Shown: positions 1-8,069 of the stretch, in pieces | How the letters are laid out: every line of letters starts with the position of its first letter | How positions within the stretch are numbered: the first letter of the stretch is position 1 | Assembly (NCBI GenBank): GCA_020859995.1 | Contig: JAJBVE010000057.1 | Coordinates: forward strand, 1 to 64,000 | Reading direction: 5' to 3' | From: Clostridiales bacterium | GTDB lineage: Bacteria > Bacillota > Clostridia > Lachnospirales > Lachnospiraceae | DNA length: 64,000 nt | The notes under the pieces: generated by a model | The model's input: the letters and a program-made list of their open reading frames with translations, nothing else | Told to the model about the DNA's origin: nothing | The model's database searches: none | Translations under genes and position numbers: made by a program

Positions 1-180
1 TCTGCCTGATCGGCTCGGGAGCCTTCACCGTCTGCCTGATCGGCTCGGGAGCCTTCACCGTCTGCCTGATCGGCCCGGGAGTCTTCATCGTCTGCCTGTT
101 TGGCCCGGGGGCTTTTGCAGCCTGTCTGTGCGGCTCAGGAACATTTGCTGCCCGGCCAGACGATCCGGGAGATTCCAGCG
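1..180. repeat. 30-bp in-frame tandem repeat inside the fruK-like gene
   Basis: Unit tctgcctgatcggctcggga plus ten more bases. Units 1-30 and 31-60 are identical, 61-90 differs at three bases, and 91-120, 121-150 and 151-180 are increasingly diverged. The period is 30 bp, so each unit adds ten residues (minus strand, PIRQTVKAPE). The array continues past the left edge of the window, so the copy number is unknown. Confidence 0.95.
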
Positions 181-766
181 TCCGACTGATCAGATCAGAG
201 AATTCCTGTTCATTCGGCTTGATCAGATAGGGGGCGGCCGCAAGTCCCATTTTCAGCGGCTCCCCCTCCGCGTCGAGAAAAACCTTCGCTCCTTTATCGG
301 AGAGAACCGTCGTCCAGAGCGCATAGGTGTCAGCGGGGGCACCCTGCGGCAAACTCCCGGAGAGAACCGCGATATCGCCCGGTGTGATTCGATGAAGCAG
401 GCGCTGCAGCAGACCGTCCAGGAGCTGGTTTGAAACCCAAAAGCCAGGCTCATTGATATCCGTCGTGGTGTGCTCTGCCGGATCAATGATCTTCAGATTT
501 GTGCGTGTCTCGCCTTCCGTGAAGACAAAATCAGTCTCCAGTCCCATCCTGGTAAGAGCAGCCTGAACCGACCGCCCGGTATGGCCGCCGAGGATGCCCA
601 TGGCAACGCTTTGGCCCCCAAGATTCTGGATGACCTTGGAAACATTGATGCCCTTCCCGCCCGGATCAGTCCGCATCCGCGCGACACGGTTTACGGCGTC
701 TGTTTGAAAGGAAGGAATCCTGACCGTCTTGTCGAGCGCCGGGTTTAAGGTAATTGTGAAAATCAT
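1..766 (-). CDS. fruK: 1-phosphofructokinase-type sugar-phosphate kinase (PfkB family), 3' end cut by window edge
   Basis: The ORF track misses this gene; it reads from an ATG at 766 with GGAGA upstream and stays open to the window edge (255 codons). It begins MIFTITLNPALDKTV, typical of the FruK/LacC branch of the PfkB family, which phosphorylates fructose 1-phosphate or tagatose 6-phosphate. Further PfkB signatures follow: GGKGINVSKVIQNLG near residue 40, LSGSLPQGAPADTY near residue 150 and LIKPNEQEF near residue 200. Directly after the KPN motif the protein enters a 10-residue tandem repeat (PIRQTVKAPE-like) that is not part of the family. The catalytic GAGD motif would lie beyond the window, so whether the enzyme is intact cannot be seen. 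The choice between fructose 1-phosphate and tagatose 6-phosphate as substrate is uncertain. Confidence 0.85.
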   Translation of the reverse strand, partial: MIFTITLNPALDKTVRIPSFQTDAVNRVARMRTDPGGKGINVSKVIQNLGGQSVAMGILGGHTGRSVQAALTRMGLETDFVFTEGETRTNLKIIDPAEHTTTDINEPGFWVSNQLLDGLLQRLLHRITPGDIAVLSGSLPQGAPADTYALWTTVLSDKGAKVFLDAEGEPLKMGLAAAPYLIKPNEQEFSDLISRTLESPGSSGRAANVPEPHRQAAKAPGPNRQTMKTPGPIRQTVKAPEPIRQTVKAPEPIRQ

Positions 767-1249
767 GTTGTTCTCCATTTGAAAAATTGGGTATATAAGA
801 TAACGCCAACAAAGAAGGTAGTACAGGCTTTTTTAAAATGCAAGCACTTTTTTGGAAAAAGATGAAAAAATGTTTTTTGTGTGCGGATCAGTTTTGCCCG
901 TTACTTAAAAAAAGAAAGCTTCATGCCGCGAAGCGCGGCATTCAGGAACGCGGGTGTTCCTGGTGACGCGGAACGGCAAGAACGTATAAAAAAATGGGGG
1001 AAAGAGGTTAGGCAGCTTTTCCCGGCGGCTGTGGCCACAGAAGCTTATATAATTGACGATAATGTCTAAAAAACCCGGTACAATGTGGTTTATTATGACA
1101 CTGGACGAATGATAAAAAAAGAGTTAAAATGCACCATGGAATTTTTAGAAACCGTTCATTTTTCTGAAATGGCTGGTTTGCTTTGGCGTATTGCCTGGCC
1201 CTGGAGGCGGGACGACATGCTCAGTATGGCGAAAGGCAGGTTTTGACGA
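767..1249. other. Intergenic region between the fruK-like gene and the mrp operon
   Basis: No credible gene. It should hold the divergent promoters for the fruK-like gene and the antiporter operon, but neither could be placed firmly. Two adjacent hairpins are visible: ATGCCGCG-aag-CGCGGCAT (923-941) and AGGAAC-gcgggt-GTTCCT (944-961). The 62-codon ORF at 881-1069 has no ribosome binding site and overlaps these hairpins. Confidence 0.6.
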
Positions 1250-1783
1250 GTGTTTCTATTGTATTTTTTACTCTGGATTATTTATTTTGGCTCTGTAACG
1301 GTGGAGAGCGTACTGTTTGGTCTGGGGATTGCGGCGGTGATTTTTGCGTTTACCTGCGCTTTTCTGGATCAGGACAATTCTGCTCCGCGTGGAGCGTCTT
1401 CTGACGGGCATGGCAATCTGCCTCCGGTCAAAAAGGGATGGCGCTATTATATTCGGAAAGAACTTTCTATTTATAAACGCATTCCTGGTATGCTGCAATA
1501 CGTGTTTGTTCTGGTGTGGGAAATTGTGAAGGCAAATCTTGCGGTGATTCATATGATTTTGTCGGAGGAAGAGGAGCTGCAGCCGGTGATTGTGAACTTT
1601 CATTCGGATTTGCAGACGCCGACCGGACAGGCTTTTCTGGCGAATGCGATTACATTGACTCCGGGCACCATCACGGTATCATTGGAGAATGGGGATTATG
1701 TGGTCCACTGCCTGGATGAGGATCTGGCGGATGGCATGGAGACATCCATTTGCGCACAGCTGATTTCGGACCTGGAAAAATAA
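1250..1783 (+). CDS. mrpE: Mrp-type Na+/H+ antiporter subunit E
   Basis: First gene of the antiporter operon. The product (177 aa, GTG start) has hydrophobic N-terminal segments (LLYFLLWIIYFGSVTVESVLFGLGIAAVIF), a basic stretch YYIRKELSIYKRIPGMLQYVFVLVWEIVKANL, and a cytoplasmic C-terminus with the MnhE-type core: LQPVIVNFHSDLQTPTGQAFLANAITLTPGTITVSLENGDYVVHCLD. MrpE is a membrane subunit needed for assembly or full activity of the Mrp cation/proton antiporter. A hydrophilic insert (about residues 45-60, DQDNSAPRGASSDGHGN) sits between the first helices and the conserved part. The operon continues with mrpF about 110 bp downstream. Confidence 0.9.
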   Translation: MFLLYFLLWIIYFGSVTVESVLFGLGIAAVIFAFTCAFLDQDNSAPRGASSDGHGNLPPVKKGWRYYIRKELSIYKRIPGMLQYVFVLVWEIVKANLAVIHMILSEEEELQPVIVNFHSDLQTPTGQAFLANAITLTPGTITVSLENGDYVVHCLDEDLADGMETSICAQLISDLEK

Positions 1784-1895
1784 CTGGTTTTTGCGGACGG
1801 ATCTCAATTCCCGCAGATCAATCATCAGCGGGAAGCGTGATGGCGGAAAACGACTTTAAGATCTGGAGTTTTTGGAGAGGAGTGGCAGACGAAAT

Positions 1896-2234
1896 ATGGG
1901 AGAAGGAGTACCGGGCCTTTCACAGGCTTACACGTGGCTGTTTACGGCAGCATTGATTTTTCTGGCGGTTTTACTGATATTGTGCCTGATTCGGGCGATC
2001 ATCGGACCGCGGGTGGCGGACCGGCTTGTGGCTGTGAATATGATGGGGACGATAGTCATGGTTATTATCGCGATCCTGACCCTGATGCTGCAGGAAGGAT
2101 ATCTGGCTGATATCTGCCTGATTTACGCGATGATCAGTTTCCTGGCGGTCATTGTCCTTACAAAGGTATATATGGGTGTTTTTCTGGAGAGAAAAAACCA
2201 GGAAGGGGAGGACGAAAAACATGGCGGTAATTGA
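1896..2234 (+). CDS. mrpF: Mrp-type antiporter subunit F
   Basis: Small membrane protein with three predicted helices. It carries the MnhF signature CLIRAIIGPRVADRLVAVNMMGT, followed by VMVIIAILTLMLQEGYLADICLIYAMISFLAVIVLTKVYMG. The ORF track starts at a TTG (1872); the ATG at 1896 (MGEGVPGLSQAYTWLF, 112 aa) better matches the family's short N-terminus, although the purine-rich stretch GGAGAGGAGTGG lies somewhat far upstream. The last 14 bases overlap mrpG. In Mrp complexes, F is one of the small subunits and is essential for antiport. Confidence 0.88.
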   Translation: MGEGVPGLSQAYTWLFTAALIFLAVLLILCLIRAIIGPRVADRLVAVNMMGTIVMVIIAILTLMLQEGYLADICLIYAMISFLAVIVLTKVYMGVFLERKNQEGEDEKHGGN

Positions 2235-2718
2235 ATGGCTGCAGTTTCTGATCGGTGCGGTTTTCCTGATCCTCGGACTGGGTATTTTTACGGTGGAAAT
2301 GATCGGCGTCTATCGGTTCCACTATGTGCTGAACCGGATGCACGCGGCCGCAATGGGAGATACGCTCGGCATTGGCTTTTGCCTGGTCGGACTGATCATA
2401 ATGAATGGGGCGAATCTTACATCTCTGAAGTTGTTTCTGGTAGTTTGCTTCCTGTGGTTTTCCTCACCGACTTCCTCTCATCTGATCGCGCGCCTGGAGG
2501 TGACGACAGATCCGGAGCCTGAGAAACACTACCGAAAGGTGCCGCTGGATACGCTGGAAGAGGAGTTGAGCAAACGGGAAGAAGTCTCCGGCGCAGAGAA
2601 GTCAGATGAATTGTATGGCACAGAGGCAGAGTGTGTCCGGATGGACGGAGCAGTGACAGATGACGTAAAAACTCCGGCAAACGGCACACGGACAGACATT
2701 CAGGGAGCGGAGGCATAG
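2221..2718 (+). CDS. mrpG: Mrp-type antiporter subunit G with long hydrophilic tail
   Basis: Start ATG at 2221 (MAVIEWLQFLIGAVFLILGLGIFTVEMIGVYRF) behind GGGGAGGA and overlapping the mrpF stop. The ORF-track start at 2152 is too early. The first 100 residues match MnhG/PhaG: three helices plus the conserved FHYVLNRMHAAAMGDTLGIG and FSSPTSSHLIAR. MnhG proteins are usually about 110-130 aa. This one runs to 165 aa because of an acidic Glu/Asp/Thr-rich tail (about residues 110-165), the first of several such tails in the operon. Next gene begins 3 bases after the stop. Confidence 0.9.
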   Translation: MAVIEWLQFLIGAVFLILGLGIFTVEMIGVYRFHYVLNRMHAAAMGDTLGIGFCLVGLIIMNGANLTSLKLFLVVCFLWFSSPTSSHLIARLEVTTDPEPEKHYRKVPLDTLEEELSKREEVSGAEKSDELYGTEAECVRMDGAVTDDVKTPANGTRTDIQGAEA

Positions 2719-2721
2719 GTG

Positions 2722-3267
2722 ATGCAGGTTTTTACATGTATTTTATTGGGATTCCTCCTGGTCTGCGCGATTTCTGTCAGCCTGTCGAAGAATCTTCTGA
2801 ATTCGATTCTGATTTATATGTCTTACAGCCTGGTGATGTCGATCATCTGGATTGTACTGGAGTCGCCGGATCTGGCGATCACAGAGGCCGCGGTCGGCGC
2901 AGGCGTGACAAGTATTCTGTTTTTTGTGACCCTGAAAAAAATTCATGCGATTATGGATGAAAAGGGCGATCTGGACGGCACGTATGATGCTTCGGACGAA
3001 GAGGACAGTTCAGAAGGATCTGAAACAGCGGGAGAACTGAATACGCCGGAAAAAACGGATACGTCGAAAAAAACGGAAATTCTGAATGAAACGGAGCAGA
3101 AACAGCCGGAATCCGGGAATGATTCCGGAAAAAGACAGGAATTTTCGAGCAAAAGGCAGAAGAACAGGGAATGTACAAGGGCTGGGATGAGCAATTCGGA
3201 CAGATCCTGGAAGTCCGGGAGCCGAGCGGCAAAAGGAGGGAAAGCGGATGAGCAGGAAACGACCTGA
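2722..3267 (+). CDS. DUF4040 membrane subunit (MrpA C-terminal / MbhD-like) with charged tail
   Basis: The first 80 residues form three helices with the DUF4040 signature SYSLVMSIIWIVLESPDLAITEAAVGAGVTSILFFVTLKKIHAIM. In Bacillus Mrp this module lies near the C-terminus of MrpA; in archaeal Mbh complexes it is the separate subunit MbhD. Its position between mrpG and the MbhE/MrpB-like gene fits the Mbh order. Residues 80-181 are a low-complexity hydrophilic tail rich in Glu, Lys, Thr and Ser that is foreign to the family. A GTG at 2719 could also be the start; the ATG at 2722 has the better GGAGG spacing. The 3' end overlaps the next gene by 20 bp. Confidence 0.85.
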   Translation: MQVFTCILLGFLLVCAISVSLSKNLLNSILIYMSYSLVMSIIWIVLESPDLAITEAAVGAGVTSILFFVTLKKIHAIMDEKGDLDGTYDASDEEDSSEGSETAGELNTPEKTDTSKKTEILNETEQKQPESGNDSGKRQEFSSKRQKNRECTRAGMSNSDRSWKSGSRAAKGGKADEQETT

Positions 3268-4237
3268 ATCAGAATATCAGAAAACAATTTCCTTCCGACT
3301 GAAGCAGTGGCTGTCAGGGACAAAGGATCCATTCATTGGGACGCTGGAGATGAAGGCCAGGGAGCTTTCGGAAGGGGAAAAGGTCAGAATTGAAAAGGAA
3401 GAGCGGCTAAGGACGCGGGAATATCAGGAAGAGAAAAAGACCCGGGTTTCCCGCTGGGTGTATAACTCCCGGCGAAACAGGGATGTCCGTGTTTTCCGGG
3501 GAATTTACCGTGCCTGCGCGGCCTTGTTCTGTGTGTTCCTGCTGCTGATGCTGCTGACGGCGGTCTCGTGGCTGCCGACGGAAGGCCTGGAGGACCGTCC
3601 GGTGAACAATGAGGTCTCCGCGCGTTACATAGAGAGCGGCCTGCAGGAGACCGGCGCAGTCAATATTGTGACCGGCATGATCCTGGATTACCGTGCGTTT
3701 GATACGCTCGGCGAGTCGCATGTGCTCTTTGCCGCGACGATGACGGTGCTGATCCTGCTGCGGCTGGATCGTGACGAGGATAAAAAACGCCAGCAGGCCG
3801 ATGATCGCCTGTACGAGCCGAAAAATGACCTGATCCTGCAGACGGTGGCGAGAATTCTGGTGCCGCCGATCCTGATCTTTGGCATTTATATCATTCTCTG
3901 CGGTCATCTGGGACCGGGGGGCGGCTTTTCCGGAGGCGCTGTGATCGGCGCGGGACTGATTCTGTATGTGAACGCGTTTGGCTTTGCGAAAACGGAGCGT
4001 TTCTTCACGGCTAAGACTTATAAGGTTACCAGCTTTAGCGCTCTCGCCTGCTACTCTCTGTCGAAATGCTACTCCTTCTATACCGGGGCAAATGAAATTG
4101 AGAGTGTGATCCCGCTGGGGACGCCGGGCGCGATCTTAAGCAGCGGCCTGATTTTTGTGCTGAACATCTGTGTCGGTATCGTAGTGGCCGGCACGATGTA
4201 TACCTTTTATGCCATGTTCCGGAAGGGAGGCTACTGA
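3248..4237 (+). CDS. mrpB: MbhE-like plus MrpB-like fused antiporter subunit
   Basis: 329 aa. Residues 1-85 are a charged, probably cytoplasmic extension not typical of MrpB. A helix (RACAALFCVFLLLMLLTAVSWL) leads to an MbhE-like module with NIVTGMILDYRAFDTLGESHVLFAATMTVLILLRL. The C-terminal third is MnhB-like: LVPPILIFGIYIILCGHLGPGGGFSGGAVIGAGLILY, followed by further helices. In Mbh hydrogenases MbhE and MbhF (MrpB-like) are separate; here they appear as one chain. It likely forms part of the membrane arm joining the antiporter-like subunits. About 150 bp separate it from mrpC. Confidence 0.85.
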   Translation: MSRKRPESEYQKTISFRLKQWLSGTKDPFIGTLEMKARELSEGEKVRIEKEERLRTREYQEEKKTRVSRWVYNSRRNRDVRVFRGIYRACAALFCVFLLLMLLTAVSWLPTEGLEDRPVNNEVSARYIESGLQETGAVNIVTGMILDYRAFDTLGESHVLFAATMTVLILLRLDRDEDKKRQQADDRLYEPKNDLILQTVARILVPPILIFGIYIILCGHLGPGGGFSGGAVIGAGLILYVNAFGFAKTERFFTAKTYKVTSFSALACYSLSKCYSFYTGANEIESVIPLGTPGAILSSGLIFVLNICVGIVVAGTMYTFYAMFRKGGY

Positions 4238-4388
4238 CATTGTATGTTCTTTTAATGCCAGTTTCTGCTGTATTCCGGGTGTGTATCTGTTCCGGCGGCA
4301 TAAAGGCAGCCTCGGAGGTTCTGCCGTATCCGGGCGGAATGGCTCACATGGCGGACACTGTAGTGTTCCGGAAAGGAGGAGATGAGCG

Positions 4389-4766
4389 ATGAATTTAGCA
4401 AATCTGCTGGATAATTATGAGGAAGCGGTGGCGATGATTCTGTTTGTGATCGGCTTTTCGAATCTTCTTTTGCAGCCGAATCTGATCAAAAAAATCATCG
4501 GCATGAATATCATGGACACGGCTGTTTATCTGTTTCTCGCCCTGAAGGGCTATATTGAGGGGCATAAGGCGCCGATTGTCGTGGACGGCGTACAGAGCGT
4601 GGACGCGTATGTCAACCCGATTCCGAGCGGCCTGGTGCTGACCGGCATCGTGGTGTCTGTGTCGGTCTCCGCTTTGATGCTTTCCCTGACGATCCGTCTG
4701 TACCGCCGTTACCATACGCTGAATCTCGATGAGATCTCCACGCGTCTGAAGAAGGAGGATCTGTGA
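4389..4766 (+). CDS. mrpC: Mrp-type antiporter subunit C (NuoK-like)
   Basis: 125 aa, start ATG at 4389 behind AAAGGAGGAG. Three helices with the NuoK/MnhC pattern: ILFVIGFSNLLLQPNLIKKIIGMNIMDTAVYLFLALKGY and PIPSGLVLTGIVVSVSVSALMLSLTIRLYRRY. MnhC is homologous to NuoK of complex I and carries part of the proton path. A short variable loop (EGHKAPIVVDGVQSVDAYV) precedes the conserved NPIPSGLVLTGIVVS. Its stop codon TGA overlaps the mrpD start as ATGA/TGATG, indicating translational coupling. Confidence 0.93.
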   Translation: MNLANLLDNYEEAVAMILFVIGFSNLLLQPNLIKKIIGMNIMDTAVYLFLALKGYIEGHKAPIVVDGVQSVDAYVNPIPSGLVLTGIVVSVSVSALMLSLTIRLYRRYHTLNLDEISTRLKKEDL

Positions 4767-6271
4767 TGGAGTTCGTTCAGAATTTTCCTTTTATAACGAT
4801 TATTCTGGCATTGTTTTCCGGCCCGCTCTGCTCGGTGCTCAAAAGCAGGGCGGCCAAACGGGTGAATACTGCCGTGATCTGCCTGGTCCTGGCGATGTCG
4901 GTCGCGGTGCTTGTTTTTACTTTGCGGACGGGAGAGGCCTACATCTATCGGATGGGACATTTTTCCGCGCCGTGGGGAAATGAGATCCGTGTCGGTGTGC
5001 TGGAAGCGTTTATGGCGGTCTTTTTCAGCGTGATCATGCTGCTGTGTATGCTCGGCGGACGCCGGGAACTCACTGCGGAGGTCGAGGAGACGAAGCAGAA
5101 TCTGTACTATGTGATGGTGGGACTTCTGTTGTCCTCACTGCTGGCGCTAATTTATACAAATGACCTGTTTACTGCTTATGTATTTGTAGAAATTAACACG
5201 ATTTCCGCCTGCGGTCTGATCATGATCCGACAGAACGGGCGCTCAATTGAAGCCGCGACACGTTATATGATCATGAGTCTGCTGGGTTCGGGACTATTCC
5301 TGATGGGGATCTGTTATCTTTATGATCTGACCGGCCATCTGCTGATGAGCAACATCAAAGAGCAGGTAGCGCTGCTTGCGGCATCGGGAGAGTACCATAT
5401 TCCACTGTTGATTTCCATTACCCTGATGTCAGTCGGACTCGCGATTAAAAGCGCGCTGTTTCCGTTCCACGCCTGGGTGCCGGATGCCTATGGCTATTCG
5501 ACTTTGTCGTCTGCCGCGATCTTATCCTCCCTGGTTTCCAAAGGATATATTTTTCTGGTGGTCAAGATTTTCTACCGCGTGATCGGTTTTGATGTGATCC
5601 GGGAGAGCAAGGTTATCAATGTACTCTTTGTCTTTGGTGTCCTGGGTATGATCTTTGGCTCGGTCAACGCGATCCGGGAAAACAACATCCGCCGGATGAT
5701 TGCCTGGTCATCGGTCGCGCAGATCGGATATATTTACATGGGCTTCGGCCTGGGGACAACGGCGGGAATCACGGCCAGTCTGTTCCACATTCTGAGCCAT
5801 GCGGCGACGAAATCCATGCTGTTTGTCTCGGCATCCGGGCTTACAGACGTGTCGCATGGAGAAACAGACTTTTTCGGACTCACAGGATCCGGCTATCGAA
5901 ATCGTATCGCAGGAGTGGCGTTTACTGCCGGATCGCTTTCCATGGTCGGCATTCCGCTGTTTTCCGGCTTTATTTCCAAGGTATTGTTTGCTTCGGCGGC
6001 TTATGATACCTCGGGCAAGCTGATTCCGGCGATGATCGCGCTGGCTGTCAGTACGCTCCTGAACGCGATTTATTTTATGAAGACAGTGATCCGGATTTAT
6101 ACGCCGTCACACAGGGCCGGCATTAAAACAGATACGCGGGTGATTGCGATGAGAGAGCAGCCGCAGAAGGCGGTAGTGCTGATGCTGTTTATCGCGCTGA
6201 ATCTGATTCTGGGGCTTGGGTCGCAGCCGATTGTGAATATGCTTACGCAGGGCCTGGAAATGTTCGGTTAA
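4766..6271 (+). CDS. mrpD: Mrp-type antiporter subunit D (NuoM/N-like proton channel)
   Basis: 501 aa with about 14 predicted helices. Proton-conducting transporter family (PF00361-type). The transmembrane glutamate region is FVEINTISACGLIMIRQNGRS, and the conserved lysine lies in SVGLAIKSALFPFHAWVPDAYGYSTLSSAAILSSLVSKGY. A second lysine region is HILSHAATKSMLFVSASGLTD. These are the residues used for proton transfer in complex I antiporter-like subunits. The ORF track begins at GTG 4763; the ATG at 4766 overlaps the mrpC stop. It is the canonical MrpD of the operon; three further relatives follow. Confidence 0.92.
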   Translation: MEFVQNFPFITIILALFSGPLCSVLKSRAAKRVNTAVICLVLAMSVAVLVFTLRTGEAYIYRMGHFSAPWGNEIRVGVLEAFMAVFFSVIMLLCMLGGRRELTAEVEETKQNLYYVMVGLLLSSLLALIYTNDLFTAYVFVEINTISACGLIMIRQNGRSIEAATRYMIMSLLGSGLFLMGICYLYDLTGHLLMSNIKEQVALLAASGEYHIPLLISITLMSVGLAIKSALFPFHAWVPDAYGYSTLSSAAILSSLVSKGYIFLVVKIFYRVIGFDVIRESKVINVLFVFGVLGMIFGSVNAIRENNIRRMIAWSSVAQIGYIYMGFGLGTTAGITASLFHILSHAATKSMLFVSASGLTDVSHGETDFFGLTGSGYRNRIAGVAFTAGSLSMVGIPLFSGFISKVLFASAAYDTSGKLIPAMIALAVSTLLNAIYFMKTVIRIYTPSHRAGIKTDTRVIAMREQPQKAVVLMLFIALNLILGLGSQPIVNMLTQGLEMFG

Positions 6272-6304
6272 AGAAAAGGAACGGTTGTAGATGAGGAGGA
6301 AAAT

Positions 6305-7915
6305 ATGGGAATTTGGATTTTGCTGCCGATTTTTTTGCCAGTGATTGTCGGTATACTGCTTTTGCTTCCGCCGGGAGCCGGAGAATCTGCAAAGAAGAAT
6401 CAGGATCACCAGAGTGATTCGAGTCTTCAGGAATACCCTCCGGACGGCGGAAAGGAATCCTTGCGCACTCGGTTTGCCCGGCTGATCGGGACCCTCGATG
6501 AGAGTCCGGAGAGTCTTTCGAGGCTCCATAAGCTGACAGCCGCGGCGCTGATCGTGTCGGCTCTGGTGGCTCTGGCGGCGGCCTGGAGCGGGGATCGCAG
6601 CTTTACGTGGTTTGAACTGATGGAAGGGATCCCGGTTTATTTTCAGATTGACGACGTGGGACGTCTGTTTGTCACAGTGATCAGCCTTGTGTGGGTGCTG
6701 GTGTGTTTCTATTCGTTTGTTTACATGGGACATGAAGGAAACGAACGGCGGTTCTTCGGCTTTTATCTGATCGTATATGGAGTGCTGGTGGCGCTTTCTT
6801 TCTCGGGAAACCTGGTGACGATGTACCTGTGTTATGAGCTGATGACATTGACCTCGATGCCGATGGTGCTGCACTCGGGCAGTCACGAGTCGATTATGGC
6901 TGCGCTGAAATACTTGTTTTATTCCATGTGCGGCGCGTATCTGGGACTGTTTGCCATTTTCTTCTTATATAAGTATTGTGATTCCATCACTTTTACAGCC
7001 GGGGGCACTTTGAATCTGGCTCTGGCCGAAGGACATACGGGAATTCTCCTGGCCGCGATTATGGCGTCACTGATCGGCTTTGGCGCGAAGGCGGGTATGT
7101 TTCCGCTGCACGCATGGCTGCCCACTGCGCATCCGGTAGCACCGGCACCCGCGTCGGCAGTGCTCTCTGGTATTATTGCGAAAGCCGGTGTGCTGGCGAT
7201 CATCCGCGTGGTGTTTTACATCGTAGGCGCGGATTTTATCCGGGGGACCTGGGTGCAGACCGCGTGGATGACCCTTGCTCTGCTTACGGTGTTTATGGGT
7301 TCCATGCTTGCGTTCCGTGAGAAAGTATTCAAAAAACGTCTGGCGTACTCCACAGTCAGCCAGGTTTCGTATATTCTGTTCGGCCTTTCTACGCTTGCTC
7401 CGACGGCTATGGAAGGAGCTCTGCTGCATGTGGTGTTCCACGCGATTATCAAAAGTGTCCTGTTTTTGACGGCCGGTATTTTTATCTTCCGCGGCAATCT
7501 CTCCAGGGTGGATCAGCTTGAGGGAATCGGTAAAAAAATGCCGAAGACGCTCTGGTGCTTTACCTTTGCGTCGCTGGCTCTGGTCGGCATCCCGCCGATG
7601 AGCGGCTTTATCAGCAAATGGTATCTTGCGCAGGGCGCGCTTGAGGCGAATATCGGTGTCTTTGGTTGGGTCGGTCCGGCGGTGCTGCTGGTTTCTGCGC
7701 TGCTGACGGCGGGGTATCTGCTGTCGGTGGTGACGAATGGATTTTTCCCGAAAAAGAAGGAAGCGCAGGAAACGGATCCGCTCGATGGCATCACAGAGGC
7801 TCCGGCCGGGATGCTTATCCCGCTGGCGATCCTGGCAGCGCTGACAGTTCTGCTGGGCATATTCCCGAATCCGCTGATTCGTTTTGTGAGCAAAATCGCG
7901 GCGGCTGTTTTATGA
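6305..7915 (+). CDS. Antiporter-like NuoL/M/N-family subunit 2
   Basis: 536 aa, many helices. The antiporter-like core is clear: CYELMTLTSMPMVLHSGSHES (helix 5 glutamate), IGFGAKAGMFPLHAWLPTAHPVAPAPASAVLSGIIAKAGV (helix 7 lysine) and HVVFHAIIKSVLFLTAGIFIF. Similarity in layout to the other three paralogs suggests a second proton-translocating module rather than a duplicate of mrpD. Residues about 24-65 form a hydrophilic insertion (SAKKNQDHQSDSSLQEYPPDGGKES) splitting the first hydrophobic segment from the rest. Good RBS GAGGAGG, 33 bp after mrpD, so same transcript. Confidence 0.88.
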   Translation: MGIWILLPIFLPVIVGILLLLPPGAGESAKKNQDHQSDSSLQEYPPDGGKESLRTRFARLIGTLDESPESLSRLHKLTAAALIVSALVALAAAWSGDRSFTWFELMEGIPVYFQIDDVGRLFVTVISLVWVLVCFYSFVYMGHEGNERRFFGFYLIVYGVLVALSFSGNLVTMYLCYELMTLTSMPMVLHSGSHESIMAALKYLFYSMCGAYLGLFAIFFLYKYCDSITFTAGGTLNLALAEGHTGILLAAIMASLIGFGAKAGMFPLHAWLPTAHPVAPAPASAVLSGIIAKAGVLAIIRVVFYIVGADFIRGTWVQTAWMTLALLTVFMGSMLAFREKVFKKRLAYSTVSQVSYILFGLSTLAPTAMEGALLHVVFHAIIKSVLFLTAGIFIFRGNLSRVDQLEGIGKKMPKTLWCFTFASLALVGIPPMSGFISKWYLAQGALEANIGVFGWVGPAVLLVSALLTAGYLLSVVTNGFFPKKKEAQETDPLDGITEAPAGMLIPLAILAALTVLLGIFPNPLIRFVSKIAAAVL

Positions 7916-8069
7916 TTAAAAAACGATTGCCTGCATTCTGGTTTTATCGTTTGCTGGCCGATATGCACTTAAGAGCTGAGAATGACGGGGATGTCATTGA
8001 TAAAAAGCTGCATAATCGGGCTTTGAGGAGGATTCTGTGAGCTCGCTCACATTTTAGAAGGAGGGATAG

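Noticed and set aside
881-1069. 62-codon ORF upstream of the mrp operon
   Set aside because: No ribosome binding site, composition shaped by hairpins, no recognisable domain.
1053-1084. TTGACG ... TACAAT as an mrp promoter
   Set aside because: The spacer is 20 bp, too long for a normal sigma-70 type promoter.
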